Made by a program: the position numbers and the translations under genes. Below are positions 11,488 through 22,234 of a DNA stretch of 64,000 nucleotides, in pieces. This DNA comes from Eriocheir sinensis (Eukaryota > Arthropoda > Malacostraca > Decapoda > Varunidae). The notes under the pieces were generated by a model. That model saw only the letters and a list, made by a program, of their open reading frames with translations, made no database searches and was not told where the DNA came from. Location: NCBI RefSeq assembly GCF_024679095.1, contig NW_026111827.1, positions 2,501-66,500 on the forward strand, given 5' to 3'. Positions within the stretch are counted from its first letter, which is position 1, and each line of letters starts with the position of its first letter.

Positions 11488-12915
11488 GTTAGGGATAGTA
11501 TGGCAGAAATAGGGTCTAAAGTCTAAACAAAAGCAATTAGAAGTGGTGTATGTGCAATTCAACAAAGGCGATAAACAGTTTGAAGGCTGCGTTAGTTTTT
11601 GAGATGACAATCAGTGATATGACATTACCTGTTAGAAATAGCATGGCAAATATAGGTCAAAATAAAAGGCAATCTGAGGTCATGTATGTGAATTAAAAGA
11701 ATGCGGAAACGGTTTGAAGGCTGACGAAAAAAGACATCATATCATCTGTTAGGAAAAGCGTGGCAAATATAGGTCAAAATAAAAGGCAATCTGAGGTCAT
11801 GTATCAGGAATTAAACGAATGCGGAAACAGTTTGAAGGCTGACGAAAAAAGACATCATATCATCTGTTAGGAAAAGCATGGCAAATATACGTCAAAATAA
11901 AAGGCAATCTGAGGTCATGTATGAGGAATTAAACGAATGCGGAAACAGTTTGATGGCTGACGAAAAAAGACATCATATCACCAGTTAGAAATAGCATGGC
12001 AAATATACGTCAAAATAAAAGGCAATCTGAGGTCATGTATGTGAATTAAACGAATGTGGAAACAATTTGGAGAGTGACGTTAGTTTATGAGCTAGTAGTA
12101 ATAAAAGACATCATATCATCTGTTGGGAATAGCATAGCACTTAGAGGCCAAAATAGAAGCAAAAAGAGGTAGATTATGGATTATTAGATGAAAAAGTTTG
12201 GCAAAAAGAGATGGATTATGGATTATTAGATGAAAAAGTTTGGTAAAAAGAGGTAGATTACGGATTATTAGATGAAAAAGTTTGGTAAAAAGAGGTAGAT
12301 TACGGATTATTAGATGAAAAAGTTTGGTAAAAAGAGATGGATTATGGATTATTAGATGAAAAAGTTTGGTAAAAAGAGGTAGATTATGGATTATTAGATG
12401 AAAAAGTTTGGTAAAAAGAGGTAGATTACGGATTATTAGATGAAAAAGTTTGGTAAAAAGAGATGGATTATTAGATGAAAAAGTTTGGTAAAAAGAGATG
12501 GATTATGGATTATTAGATGAAAAAGTTTGGCAAAAAGAGATGGATTATGGATTATTAGGTGAAAAAGTTTGGCAAAAAGAGATGGATTATGGATTATTAG
12601 GTGAAAACAGTTTAAAGGGTGATGTTAGTTTATGAGCTAGTAATAAAAGACATCATACTATCTGTTAGGAATAGTACAGCGCTTACAGGCCAAAATAAAA
12701 GCAATTAGCGATAAAGTATGTGGAATTTAACGAAGGAGGAAAACAGTTCGAAGGCTGCCATAGTGTTTTGAGTTTGTAATAAGTGGCATAATATTATCTA
12801 TAAGCAAAATAAAGGCAATGAGAGGTGAAGTATAAAAAATATAAAAAGAGTAAAAGAAGGCGAAAAAGTTTGAAGGCTGCCGTTAGTTTTGAGTTAGTCA
12901 TAGGCGACATCTTTT
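11488..12915. repeat. Minisatellite of eight 117-143 bp units
   Basis: Units begin with GTTAGGAATAGCATGGCA-like sequence at 11488, 11631, 11748, 11866, 11984, 12122, 12664 and about 12799. Each runs through an AAATAAAAGGCAAT-like block, a GGAAACAGTTTGAAGGCTG-like block and a GACATCATATCATCT-like end. Units 2-4 lost the GTTAGTTTATGAG segment that units 1, 5, 6, 7 and 8 keep, giving short (117-118 bp) and long (135-143 bp) forms. Unit 6 is 542 bp because it contains the nested array listed next. AT-rich and non-coding. Confidence 0.93.
12161..12605. repeat. Nested 42-bp tandem array inside minisatellite unit 6
   Basis: About ten copies of a 42-bp unit with AGTTTGGTAAAAAGAG, GTAGATTACGG or ATGGATTATGG, and ATTATTAGATGAAAA. 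One copy is shortened by 7 bp (around 12470). The sequence before the array matches the start of the parent unit and the sequence after it (GTGAAAACAGTTTAAAGG) matches its end. So the array arose by expansion within an existing unit. Confidence 0.95.
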
Positions 12916-13380
12916 GGTAAGGAAAGTTGATAAATAAGTTAGTAAGTAGGTTAGGTTACGGCTGCCAGACTCCACACCGCGGCCTCTCCATTATAAAGAA
13001 GAAAAAAAGTTATGCGGTTCCTTTTAACAGTCCCTCCTGCGTCTCAGCGCCACGCTTCGTTTTCTTTGCGACCTTTCCAGCGCCAGGAATACGTTTTCTA
13101 CGAGACATGACATCATCGGCGGTTCCAGTTCATGTTGACTTTTTTATTGAGAATTTTTATAACTATGAAGCCTATTTTTTCTCTCTCTTTTGCGTAACTT
13201 ATATTTTACACTAATGACGCTCATCCTACTACTCTTAAGTCCCATTGTCCTTCTTTTCCTCCTTTTCTTCTCCCCCCTCCTCCTCCTCCCCCACCACCTC
13301 CTCCTCCACATCTATTTTCTTGAGGGTGGTTTTACTTATAAAACTTCACCAAACTTTTGAAGACCTTTTAACCTCCCTTC
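12916..13380. other. Unassigned stretch with one short open frame
   Basis: A plus-strand frame at 12927-13214 (95 codons) is not simple sequence, but it shows no recognisable motif, has no supporting splice or promoter signal, and its start lies at the edge of the minisatellite. I cannot assign it and do not call it a gene. From 13250 the sequence becomes CT-rich. Confidence 0.35.

Positions 13381-13382
<2 letters not shown>

Positions 13383-13418
<36 letters not shown>
13383..13418. repeat. (TC)n microsatellite
   Basis: Perfect TC tract of about 35 bp. Confidence 0.95.
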
Positions 13419-13423
<5 letters not shown>

Positions 13424-13611
13424 CGTTTGAGGGATATAGTTATGGGGAGAGGATGGGAGGGAAGGGTAGAGAGAGGAAGAGGAAGGGGGGAGGAAGAGGG
13501 GGAGGAGCGAGAAAAAGGGGGAGAGGAAGGGCGGAGGGGAAGGGTGGAGGGAGGGTAGAAGTAGGGCGGGAAGGAAAGATGGAGAAGGGGAAAGGAAAAA
13601 TGATGAAAAAG

Positions 13612-13613
<2 letters not shown>

Positions 13614-13689
<76 letters not shown>
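13614..13689. repeat. (GA)n microsatellite
   Basis: Perfect GA tract of about 75 bp, preceded by a G/A-rich stretch from 13441. Confidence 0.95.
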
Positions 13690-13691
<2 letters not shown>

Positions 13692-13849
13692 ATGAAAATC
13701 AGATCAAGCGATAGCGTACGTAGCAACCAGCAAACCAAAGACGAAACAAAGCGAAGAAAAGAATAACCACGTACAAAAGACGCGTACAAATTGACACCGG
13801 AACACTAAATCAAATCATGAGGCAAGTATTTAAAAGTCTAATACCACCC

Positions 13850-14632
13850 ATTACGAGGAGGAGGCCGAAAGGTGAGGAGGGAGGCAGGAAGCAAAGGGGG
13901 GGGGGAGGGGAACGGAGGGAGGGAGAAGTATGAGATAACAGGAGTGAAGAAGGGGAGAGGAGGTAGGGAGGGTGTCTGTAGGATGGAGAGAAGAAAGGAG
14001 AGAGAGGAGGGGAAGGGTGGAGGAGGAGAGGAAATTGGGTTGATATAAAAGGGGTTCATAAAATAGGATGGCGGAGGAGGAGAGGAGAGGGAGAGGGGTA
14101 GGCAGGATGAGGGAGAAAAGGGACGCAGGAAAGGACAGAAAATGATAGTTAGTGGGATTGGGGAGAAGAAAAATGGGAGAGGAGCATGGGGAAGAAGAAG
14201 GAAGAGAGATGGGAGGTAGCAGTTGGAAAAGAGAGGAAGGGGAGATTAGAAGGATGGAAGGATGGAAAAGGAGAGGGGGAGGGGGGTATAAGGAATGGGG
14301 GAAAAGAGAAGAGAGTGGAGGTTAGTAAGATAGGGAGAAAGAGGAGATAAAGAAGAGGGAGTGGGAGAGTTAGTATGATGGAAAAGAGAGACGAGGAGGA
14401 GGAGGAGAGAAGGAAAGTTGGACGGGGGGGGGGGGGGGGGATGAGAGAGGAAGAGACGGGAAGAAGGAATTGGGAGGGAAAGGGAGGAGGAGAGGATTTG
14501 AAGGATAGGGAGAAAGGGAAAAGAGACAGGAAAAGAAGGAGGGTGAGTGGGAAGGTTAGCAAGAGAGGGAGAAGGAAGAAAGAGATGTCAAGGAAGGGAG
14601 GGGGGAAGAGGAAGAGGGGGGGGGTCGGTAGC
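13850..14632. repeat. Purine-rich low complexity with G17 homopolymer
   Basis: Almost entirely A/G on the plus strand. Loosely periodic blocks of the type GAGGTTAGTAAGATAGG recur around 14245, 14318, 14368 and 14553. A run of 17 G lies at 14424-14440. Minus-strand Pro/Ser/Phe frames are shadows of this composition. Confidence 0.8.
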
Positions 14633-14711
14633 AATTTAACATTATCAGCTTAGGTGCGGTATCTCGGAGTGCCACGCGGGCCGCCGACACACCACCTCCA
14701 TATCTCGCACA

Positions 14712-15330
14712 CGCCTTGATACGCCCACTCCACAGGCCTAGTTTTATTCCCTTCCTCCTCCTCCTCCTACTCCTCCTCCTCCTCCTCCTCTATCTTCTTT
14801 CTCCTTAGTCACTGTATTCGCTAGAGTGGTCTTCCTTAACCCGGTAGCTGCGGGGACCATGTTTCTTAAAGGTCCCTCTAAGCAAGAAAAATAAGAAACA
14901 ATCATCACTCACGCAAACCATTTCATAATATTTATCAACGTATTTGTGATCAGTTTATGCATCATCTATTTTTGGGGGGTCTTTATCATGGCACAAATTT
15001 GGCCCGTCGCTGGTACACGGTAAAGCCACAAATTTGGCCCGTCGCTGCTAAGTGGTTAAAACTAGACACTTAAATCACATCTATCTCGTTCTTCTCATTC
15101 CACAGGGCTAGTTTTATTCCCTCTTCCTCCTCCTCCTCATCATCATCCTCTTCCTCTTTAATCTGTTTCTTCCTAGTTACTATTCTCTTTGGTGGTCTTC
15201 CGTGAAACTAGAAACCTCGATCACTTTCTTGTTATTCACACGCTAACAGCCTATTTTTCCTGCCTTTCGTTCTCCTTCTTCGCCCGCTTCTCCTTATTAT
15301 CTGTATTCAATGGAGTAGTCTTTGCTATTA
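14712..15330. repeat. Tandem duplication of a 145-bp class unit, first copy carrying a MITE
   Basis: CACAGGCCTAGTTTTATTCCC (about 14731) and CACAGGGCTAGTTTTATTCCC (about 15102) begin two units. Both continue through a (CTC)n stretch, a CTTCCTAGTTACT-like block, a TTTGGTGGTCTTCC-like block and AACTAGA. A third, more diverged copy follows to about 15330 (ATCTGTATTCAATGGAGTAG). With the element at 14836-15059 removed, the first unit aligns to the second without a length change at that point. Confidence 0.85.
14836..15059. mobile_element. piggyBac-type MITE, copy 1
   Basis: A 216-bp element bounded by TTAA on both sides (14836-14839 and 15056-15059). The left end reads CCCGGTAGCTGC and the right end, reverse-complemented, reads CCACTTAGCAGC, giving short imperfect terminal inverted repeats. 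TTAA target duplication with a terminal CCC is the signature of piggyBac-superfamily transposons. The element has no ORF, so it would depend on a transposase elsewhere. Near the right end a segment with AATTTGGCCCGTCGCTG is present twice, 35 bp apart. A second copy lies 1.17 kb downstream. The paralogous unit at about 15190 shows the near-empty site. Confidence 0.88.
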
Positions 15331-15399
15331 CAAGGCGCCTTCATCACAGCTCTCCTTTCGAATTATTATCATCGAACTTACGCGCCTGTTTTTTTTTCC

Positions 15400-15705
15400 T
15401 TTTTCTTCCCTTTCCTTCCATTCCCTTCCCTTTCCTTCCCTTTTCCTTCCCTTTCCTTTCATTGCCTTCTCTTCTCTTCTCTTCTCTTCTCTTCTCTTCT
15501 CTTCCCTTCCCTTCCCTTCTCTTCTCTTCCCCTTCTCTTATCTTCTCTTATCTTCTCTTCCCCTTCTCTTCTCTTTTCTTCCCCTTCTCTAATCTTCTCT
15601 CCCCTTCTCTTCATTTCCCTTCCCTTCTCTTCCCTTCCCTTCCCTTCCCTTCCCTTCCCTTCCTTTCCCTGCCCTTCCTTTCACTTCCCTTCCTTTCTGT
15701 TCCTT
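15400..15705. repeat. CTTCC/CTTCT pyrimidine low complexity
   Basis: Long runs of CTTCT and CTTCC pentamers with a few CTTATCTTCT blocks. The frames at 15189-15726 are Phe/Pro/Ser/Leu translations of it. Confidence 0.9.
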
Positions 15706-16002
15706 CTTAGTAAAAATATCCACTGAACTATTATTTTTTTTATAAGTAGAAAAGTGAGAAGACAAGTTTCCCAAGGAGAATTCAGTGCATATCAATGACG
15801 TGTTCAAGTTCGAGAGCCCGGAATCTATGCCACAAGAGGGCGGCATGACAAAACTTCCGACAATGGATCTGTGTTACTGGAACGATACACGAAAAGTTTG
15901 GGTTTATCGATGCTCTCTGTCTGTGTGTGTGTGGGGGGGGGGGGGGTCCCTTATAAATATCGATATAAATGCAATTAATCGATAACAGAACACGGTGAAA
16001 TC
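15706..16002. other. Short unassigned segment with GT and G run
   Basis: Non-repetitive from about 15770 to 15910, with small overlapping frames on both strands (15785-15985 plus, 15782-16027 minus) and no recognisable motif. A short GT run followed by about 14 G lies at 15924-15947. Confidence 0.35.
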
Positions 16003-16227
16003 TTAACCCGATAGCTGCAGGGATCATGTTTCTTAATGGTCCCTCTAAGCGAGAAAAATGAGAAAAAAATCATTACTCACACAAACTATTTCATAATATA
16101 TATCAACGCATTCGTGATCAGTTTATGCATCATCTATTTTTGGGAGGTTTATATCATGGCAAAAATTTGGCCCGTCGCTGCTACACGATAAAGCAACAAA
16201 TTTGGCCCGTCGCTGCTACCGGGTTAC
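16003..16227. mobile_element. piggyBac-type MITE, copy 2
   Basis: A 217-bp element with the same sequence layout as the one at 14836. The left flank is TTAA (16003-16006) followed by CCCGATAGCTGC. The right end reverse-complements to CCCGGTAGCAGC and is followed by TTAC (16224-16227), a one-base change from the expected TTAA. The 35-bp internal duplication near the right end is shared with copy 1, so it predates the spread of this subfamily. No ORF. Confidence 0.88.
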
Positions 16228-16561
16228 TAGCAAAACTCACATTTATAACATCCTCGCGTTATGATCAAGTTACCGACACCAGGAAGGGATGACAGGAATG
16301 GAGCGAAAGACAGAAAAATGGTGGCGTTAATGAGAGCTAATGAATATGAATGGGCGGTTAGTAGGTTAAAAAAATCCCCATTCTAGGGTAAAAATCCCCA
16401 TAGTTAAGTCTCGTCCGCCGCAGCCGTTTGTCACCAACACAGCGGAACCGAAGGACGAGAGGTTGGAAGGAAGCGACACGAGCAAAAGAAATAAAGGAGA
16501 AGAGAAGGAGAAAGACAGGAAATTCTTATGCATAACATGAGTAAATATTTGTGTGTGGTGT

Positions 16562-16562
<1 letters not shown>
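16228..16562. other. Unassigned non-repetitive sequence
   Basis: No gene or element recognised. AAAAATCCCCAT occurs twice, about 20 bp apart, near 16368-16398. Confidence 0.4.

Positions 16563-16599
<37 letters not shown>
16563..16599. repeat. (GT)n microsatellite
   Basis: Perfect GT tract of about 37 bp. Confidence 0.95.
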
Positions 16600-16600
<1 letters not shown>

Positions 16601-16919
16601 ATATGCCAGTAAACAGCACACATTTCCTACTTACCAACTGTCAGACCTACAAAGAGAGGGAAACGGAGAAGTCAGCTATATTACTCACCGATGATAAGTG
16701 GACACATAATTATAGAGGCCGGCACTGACTGTAACATTATTAGAACATACATACATACATACTCACTTGACTTAAGTATATAAATAAATACACTCGATAT
16801 GTGAAATACCGGGTGTTCACATGTGACTTTCCGTACCTAAATTGTTGTACTTACTTCTGTCTATATTTTCCCTTTCACAAATATAGAAAAACGTGACGTG
16901 TTGTGTGCTGAAACGAAAT

Positions 16920-16920
<1 letters not shown>

Positions 16921-17014
<94 letters not shown>
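16921..17014. repeat. (CA)n microsatellite, 94 bp
   Basis: Uninterrupted CA tract. The sequence on either side (16600-16920 and 17015-17210) is non-repetitive, without a recognised gene. Confidence 0.97.
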
Positions 17015-17015
<1 letters not shown>

Positions 17016-17207
17016 GAGCACCACTACTCACGTTACATCTGATTGGTCTGCAGGTACACAAATTCAACACTCACCTGGAAAGACAGATAAAAATGTAATT
17101 AGTAAAGGCATTGAAAAAATAAAAATGATAAAAGTAACATTGACCTCTGCATTGTTTAGTGAATATAAGGTGTGCATGACTAGGATTTCGTGTTCTTTCT
17201 TGTATAT

Positions 17208-17211
<4 letters not shown>

Positions 17212-17257
<46 letters not shown>
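17212..17257. repeat. (CT)n microsatellite
   Basis: Perfect CT tract of about 45 bp. The opposite-phase (GA)n at 17344 lies 87 bp away, so the two tracts are inverted complements and could pair as a hairpin in single-stranded DNA. Confidence 0.95.
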
Positions 17258-17261
<4 letters not shown>

Positions 17262-17340
17262 GCGGCAGCACCGGAGGCCGCGGGCAAGGGGGCGGCCATT
17301 AGTTCAGCCTCGTTAACCCCTGACACACTCTGGCTCTATT

Positions 17341-17452
<112 letters not shown>

Positions 17453-17459
17453 TCTGTGT

Positions 17460-17790
17460 AATCTTTTTGTCTCTTCTCTTCTTTTACTTCTTTTACCATC
17501 TTTCTCTTCTCTTTCTTCTTTGTTTATCTCCTCTTCTATCTTTGTTTTTCTTCTCTTCCTTCCTTCAATGCTTCTCTTCCCTTCTTTCTTTGTTTTTCCT
17601 CTCCTCCTTCTTTCTGTTTTCTCTTTTTTTTTCCTTCTTTCTGTGTCTCCAGCAACTCGTGGGTGATGTGAAAGGCTACAGACGAGATGAAAAATGTTGT
17701 TATTTGACACGTATTCTCTCTCTCTCTCTCTCTCTTTCCTATGCAACAGTTCAACGCACTTCCTCGTCTGTATCACCAAACTTCCTCTTC

Positions 17791-17838
<48 letters not shown>

Positions 17839-18575
17839 CATGCCCACGTATTTACATCCTCTTCCTTTGTGTTGCCTTTCTTTAACTGTATTTTTTCTCT
17901 TTCTTCCTTCCTTTCTCTTCCATCCTTCTTTCCTTCCTTCCTTCCTTCCTTCCTTCCTTCCTTCTTTCTTTCCGTCCGACCTTTCGACTTTCTTTCCCTT
18001 CCGCCTTCTTTTCTTCCATCAATATTTCCTTCTATTTTCTGGTTCCTCTTTCCTTCGCTCCACCGATCTTTCTTTTCTTTCTTTTCGCTCTTCAATTATC
18101 CCTTTCTTCCTTCCATCCTATTTTTCCTCTTTCCATCTTTCTTTCTTTTCTTCCGTTCCTCAGACCATCCTAATTTCCTTCTTTTTACCATCTTTTTTTC
18201 ATTTTCAGTCTTTCTTTTTTTCTTTTTTTCTTTTTTTCGCTTTCTTTCTTTCTTTCTTTCTTTTTCTTTCTTTCTTCCTTCCTTTATTCCTTTCTTCCTT
18301 CCTCCCTTCCTTCCCTTCATATTTTCTTTCTTTCCGCCCTTCAGTCCCCCCTTTATTCCTTGCTTCCTAATTATCTTTTTTCCCATATTGCTTCCTTTCC
18401 TTTCACCCGACTTTCCTTCCTCCCATTCCTCCTCCTTTTCATTTTTCCTTCATCCCTTCCTACCTACCATCCCTCCCTCCCTTCCTTCATCCCTTCCTAC
18501 CTACCTTCCCTCCCTCCCTTCCTTCCTTCTTCCCTTCCTGCCTACCTTCCTTCCCTCCCTCCCTTCCTTCTTCCT
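17460..18575. repeat. Pyrimidine low-complexity block with (GT)n inside
   Basis: TTCTT/CTTCC-rich plus strand. (TC)n at 17711-17735, (GT)n at about 17796-17834, a clean (CCTT)n at about 17930-17965, and CCTTCCTACCTACC-type units at about 18452-18560. The long Phe/Leu/Ser frames covering it are rejected as genes. Confidence 0.85.
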
Positions 18576-18911
18576 TTCCTCCTGTACCGCCGCTCCTCGT
18601 CCCACCTTTCTTATCGTATTGGGAAAACTATTTCTATAAGCGGCGAACTTTTTTATCTCTCGCATCCCTTTTTTTCTCTCGTCGTTTGTCCAGTGTGTGT
18701 TTTTCTTTTACTTATTCTCTTTTTCTTACCTTCCCTTCCTTTCCCTTCTCTGTTTCCCCTTCCCGCTTTCTCCGATTTTGCTCTGCCCTCTTTTCCCTTT
18801 CTGCATTTCTTCTCTTCCTTTTATTTTTTCTGTTTCCTCTTCCATCTTTTTCCCCTGTGTTCTTCTCCTCTCTTTTCGTTTTCCTCGCGTGTATGCCCAG
18901 TATCCTCTCCC

Positions 18912-18916
<5 letters not shown>

Positions 18917-18945
<29 letters not shown>
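18917..18945. repeat. (TC)n microsatellite
   Basis: Perfect TC tract. It follows about 200 bp of T/C-rich low-complexity DNA. Confidence 0.93.
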
Positions 18946-18947
<2 letters not shown>

Positions 18948-19544
18948 CCTGCTTCTCGGCGTCAGCATATTACGTGTAGCTGCGCCTCTTTCTCCTCCTC
19001 GCCGAGATCGATGCTCCGGGATTGAGACTAGCGCCTTAGTTCTCCTCCCCAGGGACCCGCCGCCCTCGCTAATCACCCTCCCGTCGCCGCCGCACGCTGA
19101 CAACACGCTGACACACGCGGCTGACGGGCTGACACGCTGGCTGGTTGGTTAATACAGGTTTTTTCACTTCCCGATGTCTTGCTGACGCCGCCGAGCCGAC
19201 ACGAGAAATGATGACCTGCCTGGGTGATGTCATTAGAAGATGGAAGGTTCCGGTATTCGCGTTTGCTTTGGGAGTCTTCGGATAATAGCAATGTCAGGAG
19301 GTCATACATTTGTGCGGGTGAGTTCTCTTGCCGGGGTCTCTTGTATAGTTGATGTGAAGGTAGATGGTTCGACCCGGCGCACTAGATAACCAAAGGAAGA
19401 GGCTAGGCGTGTATGCGAAGTGAAAAGAGTGCAGGGAACCGGAGGGGCACGTAAAGGCCAAACGGCTTCCGAAGATCAGTACACTATTGGTTCTCTCAAC
19501 GCAAGACGACTGGTGCCTCACATCAAAGAAGACCATAGCACACT
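18946..19544. other. GC-richer unique segment, unassigned
   Basis: One of the few stretches here with ordinary complexity. A CGCTGACA-like motif recurs several times at about 19093-19140. Small frames exist on the minus strand (19073-19309 and 19294-19593), with no recognised domain. It could be single-copy or part of an unrecognised element. Confidence 0.4.
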
Positions 19545-19632
19545 GTTGTTGTTTTTTATTTACATTTAAGGAGGCAGCTAAAGGGCAAAACAAATAAAAA
19601 AAAATAAAAAAAAAGCCCGCTAATCACTGTTC
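19545..19632 (-). repeat. Dispersed repeat family R1, partial copy
   Basis: On the minus strand it reads CAGTGATTAGCGGGC, a T tract, then TGCCCTTTAGCTGCCTCC. This matches the second half of the copy at 1289 in order and spacing. Confidence 0.65.
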
Positions 19633-19843
19633 CAATGGGAGATCACACACACACACACTGGAATACAAACAAAAACACTAACCACGAAACAAGAACAAAA
19701 ACACGACAACAATACCAATAGGAATATAAGTGTAATTTAAAAACACGGTCAGGGGCGCGGAAAGTCGTCGTTTAAGACATGAAAAATCACCAATTGTCAT
19801 GAGCGTCGACTTTCACCGTGAGTGTGGCGGTGGCTTGAGGGGG

Positions 19844-19849
<6 letters not shown>

Positions 19850-19930
<81 letters not shown>
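19850..19930. repeat. (GA)n microsatellite, 80 bp
   Basis: Uninterrupted GA tract preceded by a G run. Confidence 0.97.
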
Positions 19931-19937
<7 letters not shown>

Positions 19938-20862
19938 GTCAAGTGCTGCAGTGTGGTTGGGTCTCCAATTTGGGCGGAAGTGATTTAGAGAGAGAGAAAA
20001 CGAAAAAAAAATACAGATACAAAAAAAAAAATTAAAATGAAAAATACAACACACTTAATGATATTGCACACGCCTCACGTCAAGGCTGTCTGGCTCTGTG
20101 TCATAATTGCGGCGCACGGGACCCCAAGGACTGCGCGGGGCGAGGCAACATTGTCTTGTGATCTTGCCCTGTTTGTCATATTATCAAGGGTGCTATTTTT
20201 TCGCTGCATCATAACTTGCAACGACTTCCTACCCTGTATTTTATCTTGCAATGTATTTTTTTGTTTTTCTTAAGTGTGTTGTATTTTTATTTTTCACTTG
20301 TTTTAGTTTTTTTTTTCTTTGTATCTGTATTTTTTTGTTTCGTTTTCTTTGCTCTCTCCTGCCTTGTTTACTTTCTCCATTCGTCCGTCTGTTTAGCTAT
20401 GTCTTTCTATATCTAATTATCGTCTATTTATATATTTGTATTTATGCATTATTTTTATTTTTTTAATTTTTTGTTTCTGTGAGCCATTCCTTTGTTTTTT
20501 TCCTTTTTTTTCTTTACTTATTTCCCTTCCTGTCAACTCTCTTTATCTCTATATCTTTGTATCTACCTACCTATCTTTTTTTTTATCTATATTTTACTTG
20601 CAACGTGTTCTTTTTTTACGTGTATATTTACCTGCAACGGTACTTCATATGATTCTGACCTACATTTCTTCGTGCATTTTTTTTTTTTTGTTATTCACCA
20701 GTATGTTTAATTGTAATATTCTCTATTTAGTTTTCCACTTGTATTTTTACTTACAACTCTTTTATTATTGTTTTCACCTGATTTTTTTTATGACGACGAT
20801 TTTTATTTCAAGTTTTTCATCTGTATTTCTACTTGCAACGGCTTTATTTATTTATCTATTTT
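19931..20862. other. T-rich segment with recurring TGCAACG motif
   Basis: ACTTGCAACG or a close variant occurs near 20213, 20243, 20598, 20629, 20748 and 20830, each set in a TTTGTATTTT-like context. This suggests a badly decayed tandem repeat. No coding evidence. Confidence 0.4.
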
Positions 20863-20936
20863 TTTTACAGCAAAGGAGTCAGTTCAAGGGCATAAAAAAG
20901 GTAACAAATGTGAAAGAAAAGCCCGCTGCTCATAAT
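20863..20936 (-). repeat. Dispersed repeat family R1, partial copy
   Basis: The minus strand reads ATGAGCAGCGGGC, a T-rich stretch, then TGCCCTTGAACTGACTCC and TTTGCTGTAAAA, in the same order as the copy at 1289. Confidence 0.7.
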
Positions 20937-21218
20937 GGGGGGGGGGAGGGGGGGGAGCTGAAAGTGGTAAGGTTTCATTAATTATCTTAAACGAAGCGAA
21001 TCAGAGCGGACACGGAAAGCGGCGGAAAAGCCTGGAGGAGTCAAGCACAGGCGAGAGTCATACTTCCAGGAGGCTTGAGAACGTAGCGGCAGGTACTACG
21101 AAGTTTTATTTATATCTATATTTCCGAAAATTATATGACTAATATCCTTTTTATCTATCCATCAATCTATCCAATATATCCAAGCAATGTCTACGTATCA
21201 GTAAATATATATGTTTGA

Positions 21219-21219
<1 letters not shown>
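20937..21219. other. G run then unassigned sequence
   Basis: A G-rich run (20937-20957) directly abuts the R1 copy. The rest is ordinary sequence with no gene or element recognised. Confidence 0.4.

Positions 21220-21293
<74 letters not shown>
21220..21293. repeat. (GT)n microsatellite
   Basis: Perfect GT tract of about 74 bp. Confidence 0.97.
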
Positions 21294-21299
<6 letters not shown>

Positions 21300-21339
21300 C
21301 AGGAATATACTACCCTAACCAACCTAAACTGCTGGTATC

Positions 21340-21789
<450 letters not shown>

Positions 21790-21860
<71 letters not shown>

Positions 21861-21942
21861 TACATTTTCCATTCTCTCTCTCTCTTGTATATCTATCTAT
21901 CTATCTACCTATCTATCTATCTATCTACCTATCTATCCCTAA
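21790..21942. repeat. (CA)n followed by (ATCT)n/(ACCT)n
   Basis: Perfect CA tract at 21790-21856, then TATC tetranucleotides with ACCT variants at about 21888-21935. Confidence 0.95.
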
Positions 21943-22230
21943 ATACGTGGGTACGAAACTAAACTAAATAATTGCATAAAGCTGAAAAAAAAGCGCGTAA
22001 ACTAATTCATTTAAACAAAAGTTATACAGCAAGTTAGCAGTATAAACATCTTCCTAGATTTCTTTCTTCCTAACATCTTTAAGCAATTTAGTTTCGCATC
22101 CACATATTCATTCAGCCACTCGCTTCCCGTCCACTTTTTTTTTTCATCTCTTCTCTCAACACGGGGAATCGAGTTAAGGGTTATAAAAAAAATAAAAAAA
22201 AGCTTTCCACCCACTGAATTTACGTTCCAC
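21943..22230. other. AT-rich unassigned sequence
   Basis: No gene recognised. A weak minus-strand resemblance to the T-tract part of repeat family R1 exists around 22150-22206, too poor to call. Confidence 0.35.
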
Positions 22231-22234
22231 TTTC

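Noticed and set aside
17467..18639. A 390-codon plus-strand frame rich in Phe, Leu, Ser and Pro
   Set aside because: The whole frame is CTTCC/TTTC repeat DNA. The hydrophobic composition is forced by pyrimidine-rich codons and does not indicate a membrane protein.
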